From: Lysobacterales bacterium
GTDB taxonomy: Bacteria > Pseudomonadota > Gammaproteobacteria > Xanthomonadales > Marinicellaceae
Assembly: GCA_027083915.1 (NCBI GenBank)
Contig: JALWML010000070.1
Location: 1 to 7,660, forward strand
Length of the DNA: 7,660 nucleotides
Reading direction: 5' to 3'
Part shown: piece after piece, positions 1 through 5,912 of the stretch
Layout of the letters: each line of letters starts with the position of its first letter
How positions within the stretch are numbered: the first letter of the stretch is position 1
Program-made: the position numbers and the translations under genes
Notes under the pieces: generated by a model
Told to the model about the DNA's origin: nothing
What the model saw: only the letters and a program-made list of their open reading frames with translations
Database searches by the model: none

Positions 1-3
1 CAT
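1..3 (-). CDS. Start codon of the next operon gene, probably the second YeeE/YedE half (partial)
   Basis: Only the ATG (read 3 to 1) lies in the window. It is preceded on the minus strand by AGGAG at 14-10, six bases away. That Shine-Dalgarno overlaps the TAG stop (15-13) of the upstream YeeE/YedE gene, so the two genes are tightly linked in one transcript. Small YeeE/YedE proteins are commonly encoded as adjacent pairs, so a second half-transporter is the natural guess, but no coding sequence is visible to confirm it. Confidence 0.5.
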
Positions 4-12
4 CACAATCTC

Positions 13-582
13 CTATTTCTTAAACACAATGATGGCTACTGGAACAGCAATAGCAAATACGCCAGCTGCAAATAAATAGCCACTTAATGATGTTTGCATC
101 ATACCACTCATCATATGCCCTGACGTACAGCCTCCTGCCATGCGAGCACCCAATAAAATGAAGAAACCAGAAGCAAAGGCTCCAACCATTCGTTTAGTCC
201 ATGATGAGCCTAGGTTTTCTCGCCAAACATGCGGAATCCACGTTTCTTCTTTTTCAACTTTTGGACCACCTAGTTTAGAAGCAACAAATCCACCTATAAA
301 CATAGCAATAACAAATACAAAACCATAGTTAGATATATTTAAAGTATTTTTTACATACTTACCATTACTTTTATTCAAGTAAGCATTGGAACTGGAGTAA
401 GTTTTATTGCCATCAGCATCAATAGTTTCTTTTGCTAGGTCTGGATTTAATTTACAAAAAACAAAACAATCCGCAATAACATATTGTGTTGATACACCAA
501 TTGGTTTTACTAAAGCGACTGCTAGTAGAAATACTGCCCCCAGTATTAATCCACTTTTGAGCCATCCCCATGAAGTATTCAT
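13..582 (-). CDS. YeeE/YedE family membrane protein, sulfur-compound transporter half
   Basis: A 189-residue inner-membrane protein with about four hydrophobic segments (roughly residues 8-28, 86-104, 131-147 and 166-187). The diagnostic YeeE/YedE signature GARMAGGCTSGHMMSG is at 145-160, with the conserved cysteine at 152. In this family (DUF395; the thiosulfate transporter TsuA is a member) such cysteines are thought to handle a sulfur-containing ion, so uptake of thiosulfate or a related compound is likely; the exact substrate is inferred. Between helices 1 and 2 there is a long polar loop (about 38-85) with two further cysteines (39 and 43), probably outside the membrane. The length fits a half-size protein that works with a second subunit, and another gene starts 9 bp downstream. 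The ATG is supported by GAGGAG at 595-590, seven bases upstream. The family assignment is firm, the substrate is not. Confidence 0.88.
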   Translation of the reverse strand: MNTSWGWLKSGLILGAVFLLAVALVKPIGVSTQYVIADCFVFCKLNPDLAKETIDADGNKTYSSSNAYLNKSNGKYVKNTLNISNYGFVFVIAMFIGGFVASKLGGPKVEKEETWIPHVWRENLGSSWTKRMVGAFASGFFILLGARMAGGCTSGHMMSGMMQTSLSGYLFAAGVFAIAVPVAIIVFKK

Positions 583-797
583 ATTACATCTCCTCTTTTA
601 AGCACATTATTCTGCCCTTATGCGTGTTATTAAAATTTAGCTTATGACTTACTGTAAAATTTCTGTTTATTGAGGTTTAATAAGACTTTGCTAAATTACC
701 ATTAACTAATATAGCACCTGTTACATAATTTAAGCAATGATTTTTTGTTTTGATAATAATTTTATATCTATTATAAGGAACAATACGAAAATCTGTA
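583..797. other. Intergenic region upstream of the YeeE/YedE gene
   Basis: This 215-bp AT-rich gap holds no convincing gene. It should contain the promoter of the sulfur-transport operon. The best -10 match on the minus strand is TATAAT at 774-769, but the -35 in front of it (TACAGA-like, about 796-791) is poor. A weak stem (ATAATAC pairing with GTATTGT, with one G-U) lies just after the stop of the upstream gene. It has no following T-run, so I do not call it a terminator. Confidence 0.35.
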
Positions 798-1259
798 TTA
801 TAGTTTTGTCGAGCGGTCTAAGATTTGATGCAATTCACTTTTAAGCTTTACTGAGGTGTCTTCTGAAATAGTGAGTTTAATAAAAATACAAGCACTATCT
901 ATTGCATCTGATAGTTTGTTATGTGTGTTTTCCGCATTTAGAATTTTATTAATAACTTTAGTGTTATTATTTGGTAGATGTTTTTGAATGGTCGCAATTA
1001 ATCGCTGTTGAACATCGCCCGTACTAGAACTCGATAGTGAGTTTGGACTGTCCTTAATATTAACAATAAAGCCATTTTTTTCTAAATCATTCAGGCATTG
1101 ATCAGCATTCCATTGTTCTGAAGAGTTTGAAATAATGGTGTCAGATGACTTTTTGCCATTAATCATTATCAAAACAAAGCGGTGAAAATGATCTAATTTA
1201 TAAGTCCTTTTTTCAATCTCTTCCTCCCCTTTAGCTGTTCTGCGGTAAATATCACTCAT
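798..1259 (-). CDS. Hypothetical protein with a possible winged-helix-like N-terminal domain
   Basis: A 153-residue soluble protein with no signal peptide or membrane segment. I do not recognise a named gene. The N-terminus (YRRTAKGEEEIEKRTYKL, then a hydrophobic strand FVLIMINGKKS and, at about 55-67, LNDLEKNGFIV) resembles proteobacterial proteins of unknown function with a small winged-helix-like fold; this is from memory of sequence style, not a search. A serine-rich linker (about 71-80) leads to a C-terminal helical region (82-150). The ATG at 1259 begins 2 bp after the TGA (1264-1262) of the upstream membrane-protein gene. A TTG overlapping that stop would add only two residues and is less likely. 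No clear Shine-Dalgarno is visible, so translation probably depends on ribosomes finishing the upstream gene. The two products may act together, perhaps as a membrane sensor and a cytoplasmic effector, but that is inference. Confidence 0.75.
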   Translation of the reverse strand: MSDIYRRTAKGEEEIEKRTYKLDHFHRFVLIMINGKKSSDTIISNSSEQWNADQCLNDLEKNGFIVNIKDSPNSLSSSSTGDVQQRLIATIQKHLPNNNTKVINKILNAENTHNKLSDAIDSACIFIKLTISEDTSVKLKSELHQILDRSTKL

Positions 1260-1261
1260 TA

Positions 1262-1555
1262 TCAATCAGAAAATGCTTCAATAATACTTTTTATAAGCTT
1301 AATAGTGATAAGAACATAAAGAGCGCCAAATACAAACACGCCTGCCACTGTTAAACGTAAAATATGCTCTGGCAATTGGTTAAAAAACGGCAGCGCAAAA
1401 TAACCCAAAGTAAAAATAATGACCAAAACTGTTAGGTACTTCCAATATTTTCCTACTAAACCACCTGAGAACTGCGACTTAAGTTTTAGTACCAAATATA
1501 AACAATAGGCCATTAATGCAGCTGCAACGATAAAAATATAATTGGCAATATCCAT
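1262..1555 (-). CDS. Small three-helix membrane protein of unknown function
   Basis: A 97-residue protein with three predicted hydrophobic helices (about 4-24, 39-58 and 66-90). A short basic segment (KLKSQFSGGLVGKYWK) lies between helices 1 and 2, and the C-terminal tail is short and polar. I chose the ATG at 1555 because AGAGGA lies six bases upstream (1567-1562). An in-frame TTG at 1576 would add seven residues and has no such site. The layout recalls membrane sensor modules that are often fused to histidine kinases or diguanylate cyclases, here standing alone; this resemblance is weak. It is the first gene of a two-gene unit with the soluble protein starting at 1259. It contains no catalytic motif, and a structural or sensory role in the inner membrane is the most that can be suggested. 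Confidence 0.75.
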   Translation of the reverse strand: MDIANYIFIVAAALMAYCLYLVLKLKSQFSGGLVGKYWKYLTVLVIIFTLGYFALPFFNQLPEHILRLTVAGVFVFGALYVLITIKLIKSIIEAFSD

Positions 1556-1567
1556 GCTTTTCCTCTT

Positions 1568-1584
1568 TGTAAACAATTGTTACA
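1568..1584. promoter_or_regulatory. Interrupted palindrome upstream of the small membrane-protein gene
   Basis: TGTAA (1568-1572) and TTACA (1580-1584) are inverted repeats around a 7-base centre that contains the palindrome CAATTG. The site abuts the Shine-Dalgarno of the gene starting at 1555 and lies downstream of a possible promoter. It could be an operator or a small RNA hairpin controlling translation. In AT-rich DNA a palindrome of this size can arise by chance. Confidence 0.25.
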
Positions 1585-1595
1585 TTTGTTGATTC

Positions 1596-1624
1596 TCTCT
1601 AGCATAAACTAATAAAATAAGTAA
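1596..1624 (-). promoter_or_regulatory. Candidate promoter for the two-gene unit at 798-1555
   Basis: On the minus strand TTACTT (1624-1619) is followed after 17 bases by TAGAGA (1601-1596), with an extended -10 TGC in front (1604-1602). The hexamers match the sigma-70 consensus only partly. The position, between the palindrome that probably ends the carboxykinase transcript and the gene start at 1555, is what makes it plausible. Confidence 0.25.
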
Positions 1625-1635
1625 GAAAACAATTT

Positions 1636-1673
1636 TATAGTCATTTTCAGAAATATTTCTAAAAATGACTATA
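1636..1673 (-). terminator. 38-bp AT-rich near-perfect palindrome, probable terminator of the carboxykinase gene
   Basis: TATAGTCATTTT (1636-1647) is the exact reverse complement of AAAATGACTATA (1662-1673). Inside lies a perfect 12-base palindrome, AGAAATATTTCT (1649-1660), and the only unpaired positions are C1648 and A1661. On the minus strand it begins 43 bases after the carboxykinase stop and is followed by AAATTGTTTTCTT, a loose T-tract. This fits a Rho-independent terminator in an AT-rich genome, although the stem has few GC pairs and the T-run is interrupted. A protein-binding site is the alternative. Confidence 0.5.
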
Positions 1674-1716
1674 TTTGTATCTAGAAACAACTAAATTCTT
1701 AGTATGCTACCCAGAT

Positions 1717-3471
1717 TTAGCTTAATTTAGATTGGGTTATCTTAAGTTCTTGATATAACGCTTGAGGCACACGATTGCCAAAACTTTCTAAGTATTTAGT
1801 TGTATTCTTGATTTCATCTTGCCAACCAGCTGCGTTCACAGCAAGTAAACGAGATAAATCTTCATTATCAAAACCATCCAAGCCATCAAGATTAAAATCT
1901 ACTACTTTAGGCATATCACCTAATGCAGATGATTGCGCATCAACTTTGCCTGCCACTCGTTTAACTATCCACTCAAGCACGCGCATATTATCACCAAAGC
2001 CTGGCCACATAAATTTACCGTCTGCATCTTTTCGAAACCAGTTTACGGTAAATACTTCGGGTAAATTAGCACCTTCCTTATCAAACGATAACCAATGTGA
2101 CCAATAATCAGCAAAGTGATAACCACAAAATGGTTTCATCGCCATTGGGTCATGACGTACCACACCCACTGCTCCAGTGGCAGCAGCAGTTGTTTCAGAT
2201 GCAACAGTTGCTCCCATCAAAACACCATGTGCCCAGTTGCGTGCTTGTGTTACCAATGGAACTAATGTTTCACGACGTCCACCAAAAATGATGGCGGAAA
2301 TAGGTACACCCTTAGCGTCTTCTGCTTTGGGCGAATAACTAGGGCATCGTTTTGATGCCACAGTAAAACGTGAATTTGGATGTGCCGCAGGTCCGTTTTC
2401 GGGGTTATAGGGATTACCTTTCCAATCTTGCACAGGCACTCTATCATCTAATCCTTCCCACCATGGCTGATTATCTTCGGTCAACCCAACATTGGTAAAT
2501 ATTGTGTCCTCAAATAACATAGCCAAAGCATTTGGATTAGTGTCCTTTGCCGTACCTGGTGCTACACCAAAAAAACCAGCCTCAGGATTAATTGCCCATA
2601 AACGACCGTCTTCTCCTGGACGCATCCAACAAATATCATCGCCAATTGTAGTAATTTTCCAACCATCTTTAACATAACCTTCTGGCGGAATGAGCATAGC
2701 TAAATTAGTTTTTCCACAAGCCGATGGAAAGGCGGCAGCAATGTAATGTGTTTCACCTTGTGGGTTTTCTAATCCCAAAATCAACATGTGTTCTGCCAAC
2801 CAGCCTTCTGTTTTGGCTTGATATGAGCCAATACGTAAAGCGTGGCATTTTTTGCCTAGTAGTGCATTGCCGCCATAACCTGAACCATACGATTTAATGC
2901 TTAGTTCTTCCGGGAAATGCATGATGAAACGGCGATCAGGATCAAGTTCACCTGTTGAGTGTAAACCTTTGACAAAATGCCCTTCACTTTCAATTCGTTT
3001 TAATGCAGGTGTTCCCATACGTGTCATTAAACGCATATTTTGCACGACATAGGCACTGTCGGTAATTTCGACACCGCAACGTGAAATTGGCGAATCAATT
3101 GGACCCATGCAATAAGGAATAACATACATTGTGCGACCTTGCATGCACCCTTCAAATAATTCATCAATCTTAGCATGGGCTTTTTGTGGATTCATCCAAT
3201 GATTATTGGGGCCAGCATCTTCTTTTTCTTCGGTACAAATAAATGTCAGGTGTTCAACACGTGCCACATCTTGCGGATCGGATAAATGCAAAAAGCAATT
3301 TGGGTGCGTTTCTTCATTTAACTTAATGTAATCACCTGTTGATAATAATAAATCATCTAATTCTTTCTTTTCAGATTCAGAACCTGTGCACCAAACGATT
3401 TGTTCAGGCGCAGTTAATTGCGCCACTTCTTTAACCCAGCTTTCTAAGGATTGTAATGTTGTATTTGACAT
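1717..3471 (-). CDS. pckG: Phosphoenolpyruvate carboxykinase, GTP-dependent
   Basis: A 584-residue cytosolic enzyme that interconverts oxaloacetate + GTP and phosphoenolpyruvate + CO2 + GDP, linking the TCA cycle to gluconeogenesis or, in reverse, fixing CO2. The GTP class is clear from YGSGYGGNALLGKKCHALR (195-213), which carries the metal-binding lysine (about 208). His228, in EGWLAEHMLILG, is the likely metal-binding histidine. The P-loop FPSACGKTN (248-256) contains the reactive Cys252, and the kinase-2 motif GDDICWM (277-283) supplies metal-binding aspartate. NSRFT is at 366-370, and the guanine-pocket segment FMWPGFGDN is at 487-495. All key residues are present and the length is close to the usual ~600. 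The ATG at 3471 has only a weak purine stretch (AAGA) upstream. The gene follows parB by 52 bp on the same strand. Whether it has its own promoter is unclear, but it has no functional tie to the par genes. A probable terminator follows at 1673-1636. Confidence 0.97.
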   Translation of the reverse strand: MSNTTLQSLESWVKEVAQLTAPEQIVWCTGSESEKKELDDLLLSTGDYIKLNEETHPNCFLHLSDPQDVARVEHLTFICTEEKEDAGPNNHWMNPQKAHAKIDELFEGCMQGRTMYVIPYCMGPIDSPISRCGVEITDSAYVVQNMRLMTRMGTPALKRIESEGHFVKGLHSTGELDPDRRFIMHFPEELSIKSYGSGYGGNALLGKKCHALRIGSYQAKTEGWLAEHMLILGLENPQGETHYIAAAFPSACGKTNLAMLIPPEGYVKDGWKITTIGDDICWMRPGEDGRLWAINPEAGFFGVAPGTAKDTNPNALAMLFEDTIFTNVGLTEDNQPWWEGLDDRVPVQDWKGNPYNPENGPAAHPNSRFTVASKRCPSYSPKAEDAKGVPISAIIFGGRRETLVPLVTQARNWAHGVLMGATVASETTAAATGAVGVVRHDPMAMKPFCGYHFADYWSHWLSFDKEGANLPEVFTVNWFRKDADGKFMWPGFGDNMRVLEWIVKRVAGKVDAQSSALGDMPKVVDFNLDGLDGFDNEDLSRLLAVNAAGWQDEIKNTTKYLESFGNRVPQALYQELKITQSKLS

Positions 3472-3504
3472 AGTCTTATGTATTGTGTGTGAAACTATTT
3501 GTTT

Positions 3505-3520
3505 TGAGCTCTTAAGCTCA
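3505..3520. repeat. Hairpin between parB and pckG
   Basis: TGAGCT (3505-3510) and AGCTCA (3515-3520) form a 6-bp stem with a 4-base loop, 3 bp beyond the parB stop. No T-run follows on the minus strand, so a classical terminator is not supported. It could slow transcription, protect the 3' end of the parB message or form part of the pckG leader. Confidence 0.3.
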
Positions 3521-3523
3521 GGC

Positions 3524-4384
3524 TTATTTAATACGCGCTAAAATTCCATCCAACTCATCGACAGAATGATAATTGATAATTAATTTTCCTTTGCCTTTTT
3601 TACTGTGTTTGATTTCCACATTTGAACACAGTTTTTCTGTTAATTCTTGTTCAAGTCTTAGAATGTCTCTATCGACTTTCTTTTCTGGTGTTTCAATCTT
3701 TTCTTTGCCAAAAGATTTAATAAATTTTTCTGTTACACGAACACTCATGGCTTTTGCTATGATTTCATGTGCTGCTTTAAGTTGTTGGTTTTTATCTAAA
3801 GCCAATAAAGCACGAGCATGGCCCATTTCTAACTGACCGTCATCAACCAGTTTTTTTACATCCTTGTGTAAATCCAATAAACGCAACAAGTTACTAACGG
3901 CCACACGTGAACGACCGACCGCATTAGCTGCCTCTTGGTGCGTTAGTTCAAACTCTTTAATAAGGCGCTGTAAGGCAACGGCTTCTTCCAGTGGATTTAA
4001 GTCTTCGCGTTGAATGTTTTCAATCAAAGCCATTGCAATGGTTTGTCGATCATCGACATTACGAACCACTACTGGAATTTTGCTTAATTCAGCAATTTGG
4101 GCTGCACGCCAACGACGTTCCCCTGCTATGATTTCATATTTATTATTGCCAATAAGACGAACAATTACGGGTTGAACCATACCTTGGGCTTTAATGGAAT
4201 CAGCAAGTTCACGCAATTTCATCATATCCATTTTTGTGCGTGGTTGGTATTGTCCAGGCTGTATTAAATCAACATCCAACTCAGTTAATTGTTTATCTGT
4301 TCCTCGTTGATTACCAACATCTTTGGGTTTTGCACCCAATAGAGCATCAAGTCCACGTCCGAGTCCTCTTTTCTTTGTTGCCAT
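3524..4384 (-). CDS. parB: Chromosome partitioning protein ParB (Spo0J family CTPase)
   Basis: A 286-residue DNA-binding protein that loads on parS sites near the replication origin, slides as a CTP-bound clamp and works with ParA to segregate chromosomes. Visible parts in order: the chromosomal-type N-terminus KKRGLGRGLDALLG (4-17), which contacts ParA in the family; the CTP-binding GERRWRAA motif (88-95) and ENIQREDLNP (122-131); a helix-turn-helix at about 147-168 (LTHQEAANAVGRSRVAVSNLLRLL region); and a C-terminal dimerisation domain (about 237-286). All key motifs are intact and the length is normal. The ATG shares one base with the parA stop (TGATG), and AGAGGA sits eight bases upstream inside parA, so the two proteins are made in coupled fashion. 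I found no complete parS in this window. Confidence 0.97.
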   Translation of the reverse strand: MATKKRGLGRGLDALLGAKPKDVGNQRGTDKQLTELDVDLIQPGQYQPRTKMDMMKLRELADSIKAQGMVQPVIVRLIGNNKYEIIAGERRWRAAQIAELSKIPVVVRNVDDRQTIAMALIENIQREDLNPLEEAVALQRLIKEFELTHQEAANAVGRSRVAVSNLLRLLDLHKDVKKLVDDGQLEMGHARALLALDKNQQLKAAHEIIAKAMSVRVTEKFIKSFGKEKIETPEKKVDRDILRLEQELTEKLCSNVEIKHSKKGKGKLIINYHSVDELDGILARIK

Positions 4385-5157
4385 CAGCTATTTCCTCTAA
4401 TTACTTCGCCAGCAAGACCAATATAGGCAATTGCTCCACGAGAAGATTTATCGTATTCAATTACACTCATACCATGAGATGGTGCTTCCGCAACACGCAC
4501 ATTTCTTGGTATCACTGTTATGTAAACTTTATCACCAAAGTGTTCTAACAATTGAGCCGAAACATCATTGGCTAAATTATTGCGGCCATCAAACATGGTG
4601 CGAATAATACCTTCTATTTCTAATTTTGGATTGGCATTTGATTGCACGCGTTGGATTGTATCTAATAATGATGCCAAACCTTCCAAAGCATAATATTCAC
4701 ATTGCATTGGTATTATAATCCCATCGGCTGCAACTAATGCATTGATGGTAAGAATGTTAAGTGAAGGAGGGCAGTCTATAATGATGTAGTCGTAAAGTTT
4801 GTCTAAACGACCCAGTTGCTTTTTCAAAACGGTTTCTGGTGTATTCTGCGCCATTAACTCTAATTCAGCTGCTGTTAAATCAGTGTTTGAACCAATAACA
4901 TCCATATTGGCCGATTCAGCACGTAAAATTAAATTGTTGATATTGTCTTCTTGCAATAACATGTCACATGCATTGGGTTGGACTTCACGAGAGTTAATTC
5001 CGCAACCCATAGTAGCATTGCCTTGTGGGTCTAAATCGATAAGTAACACTGACTGATTCAGCTGGGCTAACCCCGCAGCCAAGTTAACACTGGTGGTGGT
5101 TTTTCCCACTCCACCTTTCTGGTTAGCGATAGCAAATACTCTTGTTTGTTTACTCAT
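4384..5157 (-). CDS. parA: Chromosome partitioning ATPase ParA (Soj family)
   Basis: A 257-residue cytoplasmic P-loop ATPase that binds the nucleoid non-specifically as an ATP dimer and is released by ParB, moving origins apart. The deviant Walker A motif KGGVGKTT (14-21) has the signature lysine at 14. DLDPQGN (41-47) carries the Walker A' aspartate, IIIDCPPSL (125-133) is Walker B, and IPRNVRVAEAPSHG (216-229) is the conserved C-terminal block of chromosomal Soj proteins. There is no N-terminal DNA-binding extension, as expected for a chromosomal rather than plasmid P1-type protein. The ATG overlaps the rsmG stop as ATGA (5157-5154). No good Shine-Dalgarno is seen, so translation probably re-initiates after rsmG. 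parB follows with a one-base overlap. Confidence 0.97.
   Translation of the reverse strand: MSKQTRVFAIANQKGGVGKTTTSVNLAAGLAQLNQSVLLIDLDPQGNATMGCGINSREVQPNACDMLLQEDNINNLILRAESANMDVIGSNTDLTAAELELMAQNTPETVLKKQLGRLDKLYDYIIIDCPPSLNILTINALVAADGIIIPMQCEYYALEGLASLLDTIQRVQSNANPKLEIEGIIRTMFDGRNNLANDVSAQLLEHFGDKVYITVIPRNVRVAEAPSHGMSVIEYDKSSRGAIAYIGLAGEVIRGNS
4393..4398 (-). promoter_or_regulatory. Ribosome binding site of parB, inside parA
   Basis: AGAGGA on the minus strand lies eight bases before the parB ATG and within the last codons of parA. With the TGATG stop/start overlap it supports the parB start at 4384 and coupled translation. It is the strongest such site in the rsmG-parA-parB operon. Confidence 0.65.
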
Positions 5158-5780
5158 AATTTATTAAATACCAATAATCGTCTTTGCGCCTCTAAAAAAG
5201 GCACCTGCACATCAATATCTTGCACCAATTCAAAACCTTGTTCTTGTGCATTTTTTTCTGATTCAATACGCGGGCCTTTCATTGCCAACATCTGTCCTGA
5301 ATCTGCACACAAGTGGCCAGATAATTTTAAAAAATTTCCGACTTCGGTGAAGGCTCGTGATATTACCACATCAAAGGGTTTGTTGGCTTGAAATTTCTCA
5401 ACTCTTTGGCAAACAACAGTGACATTGGTTAATTTTAGCTGCCTTTGAGCAAATCGAAGAAATCGAGTTTTCTTTTGGCTACTGTCCAATAAGGTTAAAT
5501 TTAATTGAGGATTTAAAATGGCGAAGATAATTCCGGGTATTCCTCCACCTGTTCCGACATCAATGATTGAGTTTCCACTTAAATAGCGGTAAACTGAGGC
5601 GCTATCAATCAGGTGTAAAATAACCATCTGCTTGAGGTCACGAATAGCTGTAATATTATAGGTTTTGTTCCATTTATCCAATAACAAAACATAGTCAATA
5701 AGCTTGTCTGCTTGAGCGGTGTCAAGATTAAGTTCTTTTAAACCGCCAATTAACAGTTCTTTGAGTTGTTTAACATGCAT
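5154..5780 (-). CDS. rsmG: 16S rRNA (guanine527-N7)-methyltransferase RsmG (GidB)
   Basis: A 208-residue cytoplasmic enzyme that methylates N7 of G527 in the 530 loop of 16S rRNA using S-adenosylmethionine; in other bacteria, loss gives low-level streptomycin resistance. LDKWNKTYNITAIRD (34-48) is the typical N-terminal block. IIDVGTGGGIPG (72-83) is the SAM-binding motif, LLDSSQKKTRFL (97-108) follows, and VISRAF (139-144) and MKGPR (167-171) complete the family pattern. The length is typical. It is the first gene of the rsmG-parA-parB operon, an arrangement widespread in bacteria. mnmG (gidA), often found just upstream, is absent here, since a divergent methyltransferase gene starts at 5913 instead. 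The ATG has no strong Shine-Dalgarno. Confidence 0.96.
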   Translation of the reverse strand: MHVKQLKELLIGGLKELNLDTAQADKLIDYVLLLDKWNKTYNITAIRDLKQMVILHLIDSASVYRYLSGNSIIDVGTGGGIPGIIFAILNPQLNLTLLDSSQKKTRFLRFAQRQLKLTNVTVVCQRVEKFQANKPFDVVISRAFTEVGNFLKLSGHLCADSGQMLAMKGPRIESEKNAQEQGFELVQDIDVQVPFLEAQRRLLVFNKL

Positions 5781-5852
5781 TAGTGACTTTTAGCCCATTG
5801 TGTTATTAATAGTTTTAAGGTAACTTATGCACCCACTATTCGTTAAATAATT

Positions 5853-5896
5853 ATTCTAGCAGCGCAATTATAGAGACAATTGCCTCAAAGAACCAA
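5853..5896 (-). promoter_or_regulatory. Candidate promoters for the rsmG-parA-parB operon
   Basis: On the minus strand TTGGTT (5896-5891) and a perfect TATAAT (5872-5867) are 18 bases apart. A little further on is an extended -10, TGC followed by TAGAAT (5861-5853). Either could fire toward rsmG, leaving a leader of roughly 65-85 bases. No equally good promoter is visible on the plus strand for the methyltransferase gene, although it should also start in this 132-bp divergent region. Confidence 0.45.
5873..5886. repeat. Imperfect 14-bp palindrome in the divergent promoter region
   Basis: GAGACAATTGCCTC is a palindrome apart from one mismatched pair (A5876/C5883). It falls in the spacer between the proposed -35 and -10 of the rsmG promoter, where a bound protein would block transcription. 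This could be an operator, but short palindromes occur by chance and no regulator is known from the sequence. Confidence 0.25.
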
Positions 5897-5912
5897 AAAT
5901 TAGGTGAAAACA

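Noticed and set aside
583..797. Possible small RNA or terminator in the gap upstream of the YeeE/YedE gene
   Set aside because: Only a weak AT stem with no T-run is seen, and nothing distinguishes it from ordinary AT-rich spacer.
1263..1265. TTG start for the 798-1259 gene, adding two residues
   Set aside because: The ATG at 1259 sits next to the upstream stop and gives the expected N-terminus; neither has a clear Shine-Dalgarno, so the common start codon is preferred.
2266..2274. TGTTTCACG, matching the left half of the parS consensus, inside pckG; another TGTTTCAC at 2749-2756
   Set aside because: The right half of the palindrome (GTGAAACA) is absent at both places, so neither is a complete parS site. 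GTGAAAC at 3489-3495 is likewise only a half match.
1775..2677. Several open frames of 60-110 codons antisense to or out of frame with pckG
   Set aside because: They lie wholly within a strongly conserved enzyme gene, have no plausible start signals and read as low-complexity shadow translations.
5904..5906. GTG start for the PCMT-family gene
   Set aside because: This GTG is part of the AGGTGA Shine-Dalgarno for the ATG at 5913, and a GTG start would have no site of its own.
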